From assembly GCA_029891385.1 (NCBI GenBank), contig CM057235.1, positions 12,413,501 to 12,477,500 on the forward strand: DNA of 64,000 bases, given 5' to 3'. The DNA is from Erythroxylum novogranatense (taxonomy: Eukaryota > Streptophyta > Magnoliopsida > Malpighiales > Erythroxylaceae). A program made the position numbers and the translations under genes. Numbering within the stretch: position 1 is the first letter of the stretch; each line of letters starts with the position of its first letter. The notes below the pieces were generated by a model. That model ran no database searches, was not told the DNA's origin, and saw only the letters and a program-made list of their open reading frames with translations. Below are positions 1-11,903 of the stretch, in pieces.

Positions 1-105
1 CAAGTCGACTTACGAAGCGAACAAGTCGACTTATTCTGCAAACAAGTCGACTTATCCAACAAACAAGTCGACTTATGTCCCATATAAGTCGACTTATTTG
101 GGAGA
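1..105. repeat. Array of palindromic AAGTCGACTT motifs
   Basis: Five copies of the 10-bp perfect palindrome AAGTCGACTT occur in the first 105 bases, spaced 20-24 bp apart, usually followed by A or AT. The spacer sequences differ, so this is a motif array and not a simple tandem duplication. The same motif forms arrays at 20488-20745 and 23758-24010 inside the LTRs of a SIRE-like element. By the orientation of the neighbouring LTR and primer site, this copy lies in the internal region of a minus-strand copia-type element. Confidence 0.85.
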
Positions 106-1202
106 ATGCTATAATATCTAATCGACTAATTCCTCAATCCATGCAATTCCAATTCACAATACCATCATAACTAAGGTAATAACTGTTAGTTTGATGTATC
201 AATGAACAATTCATTGGACCATGAAAGCCTTATATGGTCAAACCATATGAAAAGCTTGAAATGAGTCAAAACTCATTAATTTTCAAACAATTTAGGAACA
301 CCCAAATTATCATCCTAAGCATCTCTAGCTAGCACATACATTATCAAATTTATTTCAGCACATGCCATAAAATTATGACGGTCAAAACAAACAAGATAAT
401 GCTATATACTAACGAGACGCTAATGTGACCAATTCGGCATTCAAAAATTCTTGGAAAAGCAACTTCAAGCAATTCAACTTGGCAATCATAATACATCAAG
501 ATAACACATTTTTAATCACATTAAAAATGGTGCATGGCATTAGAACTGAAAAGGCACACTCAATCAAGCCAAGCAAAACAGTGCCAACAATTTTCACAAA
601 ACTGTCCAGTTCTGTACATTGCTTGAAATGATCACTGAAACAATTTCAATAAATCATGAGAAAATTATATAGGTTACTACATGTTCAGAACATGCTACCT
701 GAAGTTTTTCAGGATTTTAGGCCATCAAAACTCAGTCAACCTAAATAACAAAACCGATTCAAAATCTGTGTTCATCAGCACAGCAATTCCCAACAGCATA
801 GAATAAATTCGTGAATAAATATCCAATCACCTTGAAATCCAATTTCCATGCTCAAAGACATTCACCAACATCTTAGAGACATGTAGGTGAAGGAAAATCT
901 GAAAACCATTTTCTAGAATTTATTCTCGATTTTATACTCATGCCTGTTCCAGAATCGTTTCACAAAACAGCATCTGTAACCTTAGGGAATTAATTAGCAA
1001 AACTATATCAAATCAAATCGATAAATTCTGAAAATTCATAGACATATTCTCTAACATGTTATGAACAATCCTGGGCAGAAAAATTTCGAAAAACATATCT
1101 CTATAGCAAAACGAAATTCAGACAGTATACATGCATCAACATCAACAGCAATTAGGTTTTCTGATCTTGCTTAGGTTTTAGCTTCATACGGGATACCAGA
1201 CT
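106..1202 (-). other. Non-coding 5' leader of a minus-strand LTR element
   Basis: This stretch lies on the internal side of a primer-binding site at 1203-1213 and reads away from it on the minus strand. I see no convincing protein on either strand; the only short open frame (425-631, plus) has no recognisable domain. A leader of at least 1.1 kb is long for copia but is seen in SIRE-like elements. The gag start, if it survives, is left of the window. Confidence 0.5.
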
Positions 1203-1213
1203 CTCTGATACCA
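1203..1213 (-). promoter_or_regulatory. Primer-binding site (initiator tRNA-Met type)
   Basis: On the minus strand the sequence reads TGGTATCAGAG, the standard plant retrotransposon primer site complementary to the 3' end of initiator tRNA-Met. It sits one base from the TG that begins the plus-strand reading of the LTR at 1215. This fixes the orientation as minus and shows that the LTR is a 5' LTR and not a solo LTR. Confidence 0.8.
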
Positions 1214-1214
1214 C

Positions 1215-3080
1215 TGTAGGAAAATCCCGGGTGGTACATCATATGTACAGCAGCGGAAAACAAAAATTTTTGTTCCTGGGACTTTCCCGAACGCCAGGAT
1301 CCAGGTATCGGTATGAAAACATCAACCTAAATAGCCAAAAGAGACTATCTCTAAAGGTGATCCACGCAGAGATCAGAAAACCTAACCGGATCAAACCCTT
1401 TTGACCCGGGAATAGCTAGAACAGATTAAGAGCTGCTAGACCCTACCTCTGTCCTGGAGAACTGAAGGAAACGTTGGAATCCTTGCCTTGGAGAAGAGAG
1501 AAACACGTTGATGCCTTAAGGAGAAGAAGAAGCTTGAAACCTTTTCACCTTTCTTACCTTAACACTTAAGGAAGATAGTTCTTCCTCTTCAAGCCAAAAG
1601 CCATCGACGGTGACCACCAAGCTCTCCATATATTTCTTTTTGTCTCTTAACACTTAAGAGACAACCAAATGAACTTAGTTCAAGGAGATGCACGTGGATG
1701 TGCTAATAGCCATGCTTTAATTACTTAATAATAAAGTAAAGCATCTTTGACTTTTCAACTCTCATCCTCCTTCTCCATTTCCAACGTACATGCTTTAGTT
1801 TTAATATATTAATTAATTAATTAATTTCTTAATTAATTAATTGATATATAATTGCTAAGGTCCAGTCCAACTGAATTGGTACTTGCAGACTACTACCATC
1901 GCCCCTGCATCTGTAATGACTCCTAAACCTTTCTTAGAATATCGATGTCGCGATCTCATCGGGACATATCCCAATCTCATCGGGATCCATTTAATCCATT
2001 TGCTCTCCATAATTGGAACTCGTCCAATTACTATTTTACGATTCTCCGAGACACTCTTATGCGTGTGACCTTTAGGCTCCGGTTATGTTGGCCACTTAGA
2101 TTAACAATTAATCTAAGCAAGTCATGAGCGGTATCTAGAACACATCATGACCCCAATTGACCGGAAAGTAATCGGTTTGATGTATTCATCACGAACCAGA
2201 TCACAAACCCTTCCATAGTCAATTACCGTGCAATTCGTCCTTTCACCATCCTATACCCACTTGGTTATGAGTATGGTCAAAGTGTCAACTCTTACTAGAC
2301 TAAGTCTAGCCCAAGTGATTTTAGTTCTGTCCCAGATCCATTACTATATATGTCCTCAAGACAATCTTCATGACATATCCGCTTTGGCCAAAGACTTTCA
2401 AGTAATGATCCTTACAAGAGGCCATGGGTATCTCTTCATTATTCCGTAGTGGTGAATCCTTTATTGGCTACTCAATTACCTTCAATACCTCAAACTGCAC
2501 TCCAAGCACCACCCTATGAGTTACCTCCGAAGGCAACAAGAAATGGAGTCAAAGCACGGATCAAGATTCAAGATATCCTCGAGTACCTCAAGTCAAGGAT
2601 ACTTGCACCATTGCTATGATGAGATTATCACGACACTTAGATAAGATATCCATGTGATGATCTCATGACAGTCATCCAATGTACTTACTACCGCTAGTAA
2701 GCATCCACATGTCAATTCTAAATATCTCATATTTACGCTTCGAGATCCACCGCTTGATCCAATTAAGGAATATGACATGTGCTAGTCTATCCGGATTAAT
2801 GATGTCCAGTCTCATTAATCCTATGACTAGGGATAATTTAGATAATGACATAATTGCACATGATAGGAATCTCAATAGTATGATCGCATCATAATTTCCT
2901 TCATGCTATGTCAAATATCATGGACTTCATTAATTCGATTAAAGATCCATATCAATTCATAAACAATGTTCATGAATATCAAATTAATGAAATATGCCTT
3001 TCTTTATTTATTCATAAAGTCTCAGATACGACTTTGAACAAAACGCTTAAAGGGATTGCCTTTAGGGCACAATTTAAACA
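1215..3080 (-). mobile_element. 5' LTR of a copia-type element
   Basis: The segment is bounded by TGTAGGAAAATCC on the left and ends TTTAAACA on the right. Read on the minus strand it starts TGTTTAAATTGTGCCC, followed by CTAAAGGCAATCCC, a beginning I associate with plant copia-type LTRs. Its length is 1866 bp. The primer site abuts its left end, so the element body extends left past the window. The 5 bp to its right (GTTCC, 3081-3085) should be one target duplication; its partner is outside. No ORF inside it resembles a protein. Boundaries are good; the lineage is uncertain. Confidence 0.75.
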
Positions 3081-3180
3081 GTTCCGTCCTTGCATAAGTC
3101 AACTCATCCCATGTACATGTTGACTTATCGGTACTGAATGCGTGTAAGTCAACTTACACTTACACGAAAATCTCACGTTT
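3081..3180. other. Short junction with degenerate AAGTCGACTT-like motifs
   Basis: About 100 bp separate the copia LTR from the truncated gag that follows. They contain ATAAGTCAACTCAT, TGTTGACTTAT and GTAAGTCAACTTAC, which are one-base variants of the AAGTCGACTT palindrome. I see no LTR end or primer site here, so the following plus-strand copia element has lost its 5' LTR and leader. The piece may be a scrap of a SIRE-like LTR that carries such arrays. Confidence 0.4.
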
Positions 3181-3857
3181 TTAGTGACAGTCCCTATATT
3201 CATATTAGCCCTATTAAATTGGATGGTTGTGGTACTTATTTGGCTTGGTCTAGATCATGTTTACTATTTATTAAGGCTAGAAGGATGCAGGGATACATTA
3301 ATGGAGTTAAGAAGCCACCAACTGTTAATGATCCGTTTTTTAGTCAATGGGATTCTGATAATTCTTTGGTTATGTCTTGGCTTATTAATTCTATGGATCC
3401 TAAAATCTCTAGACAGTATTTACTGCCTGATACTGTGGATAAAATATGGAAAGCTGCAAAAAATACCTATTCTCGAGTGGAAAATGATGCTCAGATTTTT
3501 GAACTCCGTAATAAGATTCATGGCACAAAACAAGGTGAGCTTTCTGTTTCTGAATATTTTTCTGAGTTGAGTAGCTTATGGCAGGAGCTAGATTATTATC
3601 AGGATTTTCAGGCTAAATGTGTTGACGATGCAGTACTGATACAAAATATGATTGAAAAGGAGAGAGTGTATGATTTTTTGGCTGGTTTGAATCCTGAATT
3701 TGATCAATTGAGAGTTCAAGTTATTGGCAGATCTCCTTTTCCCTCTCTTGAGGAGGCACATTCTTATATTCAGCAGGAAGAGACTAGAAGAAGTGCCATG
3801 CTTTACATTGCACCAGTTGAGAAATCAGGTTTAACTGCACATATTACTCATGAGTAG
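3138..3857 (+). pseudogene. gag: Copia gag, 5' truncated
   Basis: Recognisable gag homology begins near 3184 with SPYIHISPIKLDG and runs through the copia-type gag (UBN2 family) fold, with motifs such as LAWSRSCLLFIKARR, VMSWLINSMDP and FLAGLNPEFDQLR. The protein would build the virus-like particle in the cytoplasm. The first 15 or so residues of the open frame are encoded by unrelated junction DNA, so the ATG at 3138 is probably not the original start. The frame ends at TAG 3855-3857, but the same frame continues into the zinc knuckle, so this is one nonsense change in a former gag-pol polyprotein (or, less likely, a leaky stop). Confidence 0.85.
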
Positions 3858-5189
3858 ACAAAGAATATTGCTTCTGATAAAGATCAGTTAATATGTGATT
3901 ATTGTGGAAAGCCAAGACATTCAAAGGAAACTTGCTGGAAATTACATGGGAGACCTTCTAGGGGTCGTGAAAAACGAGTTAATTCAACAAGGGCTCAGGC
4001 CAATGTGGTAGAAACAGTAGAGTCTTCCAAGGAGACAGTTTCAGTTGCAAGTCTCTCTTCTGATGAAATCCAGCATTTCCGGCAACTTTTATCTCAATTC
4101 AATTCCTCCTCAGGTGCTACATCCAATTTTGTTAAATCAGGTAATCCGTATGCTCATCTTAATTCATGGATTATTGATTCTGGTGCGAATAGACATATGA
4201 CAGGCACTTCTAAAGGCTTTCTTAACTACTCTCCTTGTCTAAAAAAAGATTGTGTCAGGATAGCTGATGGGTCATTAGCTCCTATTTCTAGGACAGGTTT
4301 CATTGTCTGTACTCCAAACCTTGAACTGTCTTCGGTTCTTCATGTTCCTCAATTTCCTGTCAATCTTTTATCTGTCAGCGCTATCACTAAAGCTCTAAAC
4401 TGTAAGGTTGAATTTTTTCCTGATCACTGTATTTTTCAGGACCTTCAGACTGGGAAGAGGATTGGCAGTGGTAGAGGGCATGATGGCTTATACATTATGG
4501 AAGATGGTCAAGGTGTAGCCCTTTTTGGAGATTGTAAGGATGTCAATCAGGAGATAATACAGTTGCATAAGCGGTTAGGACATCCTTCCTTTTTTGTCTT
4601 AGAAAGATTATATCCCCAGTTGTTTTCGAGGACTCGATTTGATTCTTTATCTTGTGATGCTTGTGAGTATGCTAAACATAATCGAAACTCTTATCCTTTG
4701 AGTGATAATAAAACAACTGTTCCTTTTATGCTTATTCATTCTGATGTTTGGGGACCTACTCAGACTGTCTCTCTGTTTGGAAATCGTTGGTTTGTTACTT
4801 TTATTGATTGTTGCACTAGGATGACTTGGGTGTCTTTGATTAAAGCAAAAAGTGATGTTTTCTTATGCTTTCAATCTTTTCATCGAATGGTTCAAACTCA
4901 ATTTGATGCTAAAACAAAAGTCTTGAGAACTGATAATGGGACAGAATACATGGATAGTAGATTTGGTACGTATTTGGAGTCTCATGGGATTATTCATCAA
5001 ACTAGTTGTCCTTATACTAGTGCTCAGAATGGGGTAGCTGAAAGAAAAAATAGGCATTTATTGGAGGTTGCTAGATCCCTTATGTTTACTATGAATGTTC
5101 CAATACCATACTGGAGGGATGCTGTTCTGGTTGCAGCCTATCTTATTAATAGAAAACACTCAATTTTCGGACCCCTTTGGAAGTTTTAA
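3858..5189 (+). pseudogene. pol: Copia zinc knuckle, protease and integrase
   Basis: In the same frame as gag. Shortly after the stop comes a CX2CX4HX4C knuckle (CDYCGKPRHSKETC). The aspartic protease motif is WIIDSGANRHM near 4170. A GAG-pre-integrase zinc site follows (LHKRLGHPS, then CDAC near 4657). The integrase core has the expected D, D, E residues: HSDVWGP near 4740, RTDNGTEY near 4930 and GVAERKN near 5035. The product would cut the polyprotein and join element cDNA to host DNA. The frame fails at 5189 through a frameshift; the correct continuation TRKNGYTVPPRVFG is in another frame just downstream. An ATG near 4005 is absent, so the open frame simply continues from gag. Confidence 0.88.
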
Positions 5190-6593
5190 CTAGGAAGAAT
5201 GGCTATACTGTTCCGCCAAGGGTTTTTGGCTGTGTATGTTTTGTCCATACCAGGAATATTGGCAAACTTGATCCAAGGGCTCTGAAATGTGTGTTCATCG
5301 GGTATTCTCCAACCCAAAAGGTTATAAATGTTATCACCTCCATCTAGGAAGTTTTATGTCAGTATGGATGTTACCTTTCGGGAGTCTGAACCTTACTTTG
5401 GCACTACCCAATCACCTCTTCAGGGGGAGAGTAGTAAAGAAGAGGTGATGCCTGTGGTTCTTGGGAATGAGGAGACTGTGATGCCTGTGGTTCTTGGGAA
5501 TTATCTTGTTCCAGATGTTGTTCAGGAGGAGAATGAGGAGACTGTTGTTCCAAATGTTGTTGGGCGGTTAAATAGACCCGATTTATTGAGATATTCGAGG
5601 AAAAACAGGTCTGAAGAAGCCATCATGCCTTCTACACTGTAGGAATCCTCTGGTGAGTTATCTTCTGGTTCTGATTTAAACTTACCTATTGTTCAAAGAA
5701 AAGGGGTCAGGGCATGTACAAAATACTCTATATCTAACTTTGTCTCCTATGATTCCTTATCTCCTTCATATAGAGCCTTTGCCTTGTCTCTGTCTTCTAT
5801 GTCTATTCCACAGGATTGGAGGGAAGCTATTACAGATCCAAAGTGGAAAGAAGCTATGGTAGAAGAAATGAAAGCTCTCGTAAAAAATGAAACTTGGGAA
5901 CTAGTTGATGCTCCAGATAAGAAGCTAGTTGGCTGTAAGTGGGTGTTCACAATAAAACACAAAGCTGATGGCTCGGTAGAGAGGTTCAAAGCTAGATTGG
6001 TGGCAAAAGGATTCACTCAAACTTATGGAGTTGATTATCAGGAGACTTTTGCACCTGTTGCTAAAATGAATACCATCAGGATTTTGTTATCTTGTGCAGC
6101 TAACTTGGAATGGGATTTGCAACAATTTGATGCAAAAAATGCATTCCTACACGGAGACCTGGAAGAAGAAGTCTATATGGAGATTCCTCCTGGTTTTGAC
6201 AATGAAAGAACTCGAGGAAAGGTGTGCAGACTGAAAAAGGCTTTGTATGGATTAAAACAATCTCCGAGAGCTTGGTTTGACAGATTCAGTAAAGCCATGA
6301 TTTCCTTTGGATATCAACAGAGCAATGCTGATCATACCCTCTTTATGAGACACTATAAGGGTAAGATCACTCTTCTCATTGTTTATGTTGATGATATAGT
6401 GGTGACAGGAGATGATAAAGAAGAAATGACTCGTTTGAAGGAACTTTTTGCTCAGGAGTTTGAGATCAAGGAACTTGGAAGATTACAATATTTCTTGGGA
6501 ATTGAGGTTGCCAGATCAAAGAAGGGAATCTTCATTTCTCAAAGGAAGTACATTCTGGATCTTTTGGGTGAAACCGGTATCTTTGGAATGTAA
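5190..6593 (+). pseudogene. pol: Copia integrase tail and reverse transcriptase
   Basis: After the frameshift near 5189 the integrase tail reads TRKNGYTVPPRVFGCVC, then a second shift near 5325 returns to the original frame at YKCYHPPSRKFYVSMDV. One frame then runs through an in-frame TAG (5640-5642) into RVT_2, the copia RT. RT landmarks are KWVFTIKHKADGSVERFKA, YGVDYQETFAPVAKMN, QFDAKNAFLHGDLEEEVYM and the catalytic YVDD in LIVYVDDIVVTGDD near 6385. RT copies element RNA to cDNA inside the particle. The frame is lost at 6593 by a frameshift inside the thumb. Confidence 0.9.
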
Positions 6594-6979
6594 ACCAAAG
6601 AATCACCCATTGAAAGCAATCATAAGTTACAAGTTGGGCCAAGCTTCATGGATAAAGGCGGATATCAAAGATTGGTTGGAAGGATTATTTACCTCTCTCA
6701 CACGCACTGACATTGCTTATGCAATCGGTGTGGTGAGTCAATATATGCATGACCCTGTAGAGTCTCATATGGAGGTCGTCTTTCGCATTTTGCGCTTATC
6801 TCAAGTCACCTCAGGAAAGGTCTTCTTTTCTCTAAACATGATCATCTTCGGATTGAAGCCTTTACAGATGCCGATTGGGCTGGGTCTCTAGATGACAGAA
6901 GATCAACTACTGGTTATTGCACCCTCGTAGGAGATAACCTAGTCACTTGGAGGAGCAAGAAGCAGAGTGGTTGCTAGAT
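6594..6979 (+). pseudogene. pol: Copia RT thumb and N-terminal half of RNase H
   Basis: Frame-broken continuation of RT. Fragments in alternating frames include CKPKNHPLKA, TDIAYAIGVVSQYMHDP and ESHMEVVFRILR, then near 6860-6970 DADWAGSLDDRRSTTGYC and VTWRSKKQ, the start of the RNase H domain with its DADWAG catalytic motif. The coding ends at the TAGAT target site (6975-6979) of the inserted non-autonomous element, and resumes at 16177. Confidence 0.85.
6975..6979 (+). repeat. Target-site duplication TAGAT, left copy
   Basis: TAGAT directly precedes the LTR at 6980 and recurs directly after the far LTR at 16177-16181. The perfect 5-bp match shows one integration event and fixes both ends of the inserted element. 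Confidence 0.93.
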
Positions 6980-9900
6980 TGTTGGGACCCGATCCGGGAA
7001 CCCGGATCCCAACCGGAAAACGAAAAACGGAGGAAACGAAAGCGAACTCGAATCACAGAATCGAAACGGAAGCAAATGAAAGCGGAAGCAATAACTAATC
7101 GAATCAAACGAATAGATTTCGAAGCGAAACGAAATCAAGCAAAACACATCCGACATCCGAGAACAATAATCAAAGAAAACTTATCGAATGAACATAATTG
7201 CGTTGGAAACCCTAAGACGTTCTAAAATCCGGTATAATTTTTTTTCTTTCTTATTCTCATTTCTTACATCAATCACATCCATATAATTTCCCATAGGACA
7301 ATTCATTCTTAAACCCAAAACTCGGCAATCATACAAAATCTTATACAAATCCATACGAATCTCAAATTACACTTTATTATCATTTTATCAAAATTTCGGC
7401 AGCATAACGGCTGCCTTAATCCTAACCCAAACCTGCAAGGGTAAAGAAATACACTTCTAAAAGCCAAACAGATCTCAGAATCATCGGACTCTCCCATCCG
7501 GAATCCAAACACCAGCAAAACGCAAACCTAAATCTAATACTTCCATAATTCTCAATTCAATACCAAACTCATAATTCAATCAAATTCCCAAATCAATTAT
7601 ACATATATATTCCCAAATTATCCATAATTTCATATACAAATTTCACAATCATTCATAATTCTCAACTTTATACACAAATACATTTTTCCCAGACTTATCT
7701 GAAGCCATATACAAATTCATACTAAAATCCTAATTTCTCACAATCTAACTTATACAAATGTCGAAACTGACGTCTTCACATTCTTTCATCCGATCTCCAG
7801 CTCGAAACCTGGAGATGGGGATGAAAGGGGGGTGAGCTCGGAAGCTCGTGGATAACACATTTATAAAGTGACAAATAAGCCGAAATCATTTTTCATAATC
7901 TTTCGCCAAAAGGGCTAATTAATTTTTTTTTTCAAATTTTATAATTTTTCAAACAATTTCCTCAAACTCTTTTTTTTCATATTTTTCAAACTTTTGATAG
8001 TCATCTCACTTTTTCTTATTATTTTTTCAAAATTTATGAATGCAACATACAGAAACAAAATTGAAAACACATAACATATCAGAATGGTCTGGCTAGGTCC
8101 AAACAGAACGTACTGCACAGTCCCGCTCGTGAATAGAACGTACTACACTTTCCCGCAGAGCGGTCCAGTGTAGCCGTGAAGGGAGCCCGAAATCGGAGAT
8201 CCGTGCCACTAGCGGGCAGCAGGGAGAAGGCTATACACATAGAGACAGCGATGACTCACCAAAGGACCTACCAAACCCACATAACACATATCGAAAACGA
8301 AAATTCAAATTGCCCGAAGGCACTTTCCAAAATTTTACTTTTCTAACATTATTTCATCAACTTAAAACAATCTCACAAATTCACACATATCATATAATTC
8401 AATTAATTCAAGCAATCAATAATTGCAACAATATGCATAATTATCAATGCGTACACAACAAATACAGTTTCAGAAATTTCTAACGATTTAGCAAATCATT
8501 TCAAACAATGAATTTAAGTTTGCAATAATTTTTCAGAAATCACTTAGGAATCATAATTTCAAACCTTAAAATAATTCTTATTTTCAAACATTTCCAAAAA
8601 CAATAAGTGATCAAAATTCCAAACTTTTGCTTTCTTTTAATTTTTCAAAATTCGTATTAAGCTTACAAATCAAAATATAAATATGCTACCTACCTCGAAT
8701 TGATGTCAAAAACTTGATCCTAGCTCCAATTTGATCCTTGCTTCTTTCCTTCTTTCAATTAAAATTGACCTAAGCTATAAAATCCAAATTTCACATCATA
8801 AATTGCGAAATTCCCAAAATTAACTATCGGAAATTCATAAACATCATACTTCCAAGCTTTCCAAAATCAGAATTTCTAAAATCCCCAATTTCAAAAATTT
8901 GACCTAAACCAATACACTCAAATTCAATCTCATAAATAACTTAATTTTCAAAACTAACTTCACAATTCATCAATTCACATTAATTCCAAAATATCTACAC
9001 CACCAATTTAAAAAATCCCCAATTTCCAAAATTGGCCTAACCCAATTTTCACAAATTCTATATCATATTCCACAAACCCATATTATTATCTTTAATTCTA
9101 CACCAAAAATTCACCAAATCCTCAATCATAAAATTTAGCCTAAACTTTAAACAAATTTCCATCCAAAATTAAACATAACCTAAAGCATTAATATCACAAC
9201 CAACTTCATAAATCACAAACCTAAGACCTTTTCCATACTTCTCAATAAAAAATTCATCAAAAACTTAAAGTCGAAAATTTTCTCTTACCTCTTTCTCCTT
9301 CTATTTTCGGATTTCTTGGTTCCCAAAGCAAGCTTTCTTCATTTCGAACCTTTTTCTCTCTTGGATCAACATGAAAATCCTTAAGAATCAAGTAGAAAAA
9401 TCAAGCTTACCTTTCTCCCTCTTCCTTTCTCCATGGACGAAATCTTCTCCTCTCTTCTTTCTTTTATTTTCTTCTCCCTTTTCTTATGATTTTCCAGCCA
9501 CTTTCGTGGCTTTAATATGCCCAAAACTACACCTCCCTTTTGTGTGTCATTAAATGATGGTTAATTGACCATTTTGCCCTCCATTCAAAGCTTAAAGTCA
9601 TGCTTACTTGCGGGTTGATTAGCACTATCAATTTGAAGGAATTTATGAAAACTTTCTTCTTGAGAAATGTTCCTCTCAATCATATGAATCCAACGTCACT
9701 GACCGCGCTCAATTCCGATCACTACATCAAAAGTTATGTGTAAAACAGTCCGGGTATATCTATATTCTAACACATTTTCCATGTACGATTATTTCCGTCC
9801 AAAAGTTCACATTCTTAATCCCAGAATTGAAACTCGATGTCTTCATAACAATTTTAGCCTTATGTCTCTAGTTTAATTGAAAACAAGAATCGCCTCATTT

Positions 9901-10218
9901 CGATTCCCAGATCAAAAGTTATGCTCAATTTACGCACAGGTGTTCCCAATCTAAAAATTACACTCTAATCCGAACTTCCATTCATAATTCGAAGGTCTTA
10001 GGGGCAAAATTGACATTTCATTTCTTCATAAGATTTGTAGCCCCTTGTCTTATCTTTATTTCGCCTAAAGAATCGCTTCAATCGGATCTCTACAGAACCC
10101 AAATTTCACAAAATAGTAAACCATATTTGGAAACTTTCCCTACTCACTTTGATTAAATTAATCTCCTTTAATTTAATCTTAAAAATTTACAAATTTCTAT
10201 GAGGATGTAGATAATTAT

Positions 10219-10275
10219 CTTAGGAATCCAACGCCGCAAGAATCAACTCAATCGGATGTCGGACGGAAAAGATAT
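10219..10275 (-). repeat. Conserved LTR block P, copy 1
   Basis: On the minus strand it contains CCGTCCGACATCCGATTGA followed by GTTGATTCTT and GGATTCC. The same block recurs in six other LTRs of this window, always close to the family's short-motif array. Confidence 0.8.
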
Positions 10276-10334
10276 AAGCAAAATAGTGAACAAAAGTCGG
10301 ATTGGGGGAAATAACAAGCAAGAAAAATCAAAAC

Positions 10335-10560
10335 GGCGCCGTATCGAGCGAAACGCGTGCGCCTTTAGGCGCGCGAGGCTGGGTCGCCACTGGTGACGCT
10401 GTCGCCTAGCGAAGCGACGCGAGCGAGACGCCGCCATCGCTTCTGGCGATCGTCGCCTAGCGACGCTGAGCAGACGCTTCGCCATCATTCGGCGATCGTC
10501 GCTTTAGCGACGCGAGCTAAACGCCATCGTCACCGAGGCGATCGTCGCCTAGCGACGGGG
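10335..10560 (-). repeat. GC-rich hairpin array in the left LTR
   Basis: A sharply GC-rich island in otherwise AT-rich DNA. It consists of about three 46-bp units, each starting with a small inverted repeat such as GTCGCCTAGCGAC (stem GTCGC/GCGAC) and ending in GGCGAT. CpG is very frequent. The same island, with changed unit sequence, is at 15345-15478, and a shorter one at 33020-33057. Confidence 0.85.
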
Positions 10561-11258
10561 GTACTTCATTTTCCTCTTTTTTTTTTCACTTAAAATCCAA
10601 AACTTCCAAAATTCATAACTCTTAATCCCGAACTCCAATTTTGACAAACTTAGTCTCTATAGAAAGCTTGAGGGAAGTTCTAAATCTTTCACGAAGGACA
10701 TAAAACTCAATTCGACTCCTACGGCAGTCCATTTTTCGGTCAAAGATATTATCCTCTAATATTCATGCTAAAACCATAATATAAACTTGTAAAAATCATA
10801 ACTTATTATTCCGAGATCGAAAATTTGCATACTTTATATCGAAATAAAGATCAAAACAAACCCTTCAATTTTCATGAAGAACATCAAAGCTCAATTAACC
10901 TCTAACTAGGTTAATTTCTCAGTCAAAGTTTCAACCATAATTAAAAGTTAAAAGTCAACCCTATCACACATAAACTTTGACTGATTATAACTTTCACTCC
11001 CGATATCGAAAAACCGCAAACTTTATGTCTACAGAAAGCTCTTAACATAACCTACAAGTTTTCAGAAGACCATTTTATCAAATTTTGCCTCAATCAAAAG
11101 TCAACCTTCCAAGGCCAAAAAGTCAACTATTACATAATTTTTCATATTTTCACTCTTTCTCTTTTTAATCATGATTTTCAACTCAATTTCAATCAACTCA
11201 TCCACTTTATCACTCATATTACTAAGTCAAATTGTCACTCAAGGTTCGGGGTCCAACA

Positions 11259-11274
11259 TTTCTCCCCCTCTTAA
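11259..11274 (-). promoter_or_regulatory. Polypurine tract
   Basis: On the minus strand AAGAGGGGGAGAAA runs directly into the TGTTGGACC of the 3' LTR. It marks the 3' side of the element and confirms minus orientation. Confidence 0.85.
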
Positions 11275-11891
11275 AAAAATTTCGTCCTCGAAATTTATAC
11301 TTACTTAAACTCCAAGTAACTTATTCTTGCATAAATTTTTTTCTAAATAAAAATCATCAAGCACTTTCTCACTAATTTCTTTCCAAAACTCATAAGCAAT
11401 CACTTTTTCATCAAATTTACTCATCATACATATTCTCAATCTCTTCACAATTTTCACTTCCTTAAATCATATACCACTCATATCATATCAAAACACTATA
11501 TCTATAACTCGTTATTTCTTTTTATATGGACACAAATTAATGGTTCATTTCTTAAGGAACCCTAATATGGTTCAATTAGTATCTAATCTTTATCATTATG
11601 TCATCTTTCTTTCATCTATATCAATTCATCACAATAAATCAAGAAATTCTAATCTTAAGTTCCTCAACACACTCCGAAAATCAATCATATTCTTGACATC
11701 CAAATCGAACCAATCACATGAATTCATCAAATAGTCATGCACATCAATTTCACATTCCTAAAGACAATCATACTTCTTTCATCAAAATCAAATGATCACT
11801 TAGTACATTCTCACAAATTCACTCTTATCATTACAAACTCTTCTCAAATTCTTACTCATACTCATACGCCCAAGTAAGATCCTATTACCGG

Positions 11892-11903
11892 GCTCTGATA
11901 CCA
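11892..11903 (-). promoter_or_regulatory. Primer-binding site, tRNA-Met type
   Basis: The minus strand reads TGGTATCAGAGCCCGG starting 4 bases from the 5' LTR. The first 12 bases match the complement of the initiator tRNA-Met 3' end, and the following bases also largely fit. Confidence 0.9.

Larger units (their letters stand above)
6980..11258 (-). mobile_element. 3' LTR of the non-autonomous element
   Basis: Aligns along its whole length with 11908-16176, with scattered substitutions and small indels. From left to right on the plus strand it holds a purine-rich start, an AT-rich tract, a GC-richer patch at 8085-8215, the conserved 50-bp block at 10219-10275, a GC-rich hairpin array at 10335-10560 and then degenerate repeated modules (10600-11110) with recurring phrases such as ATCATAACTTATTATTCCG. 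No ORF has a recognisable domain. Confidence 0.92.

Noticed and set aside
1..105. AAGTCGACTT repeats as a CRISPR array or cloning-linker contamination
   Set aside because: The repeat unit is only 10-12 bp with irregular spacers in plant retrotransposon DNA. The same motif sits inside paired LTRs with proper target duplications, so it is native.
3855..3857. TAG between copia gag and pol as programmed readthrough
   Set aside because: Possible in principle, but most copia elements have one continuous frame and this copy has other stops, so a random nonsense change is simpler.
10243..10593. Arg-rich open frames across the GC island (also 15185-15543)
   Set aside because: They exist only because the GC array lacks stop codons. 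The two LTR copies do not conserve the peptide or frame.
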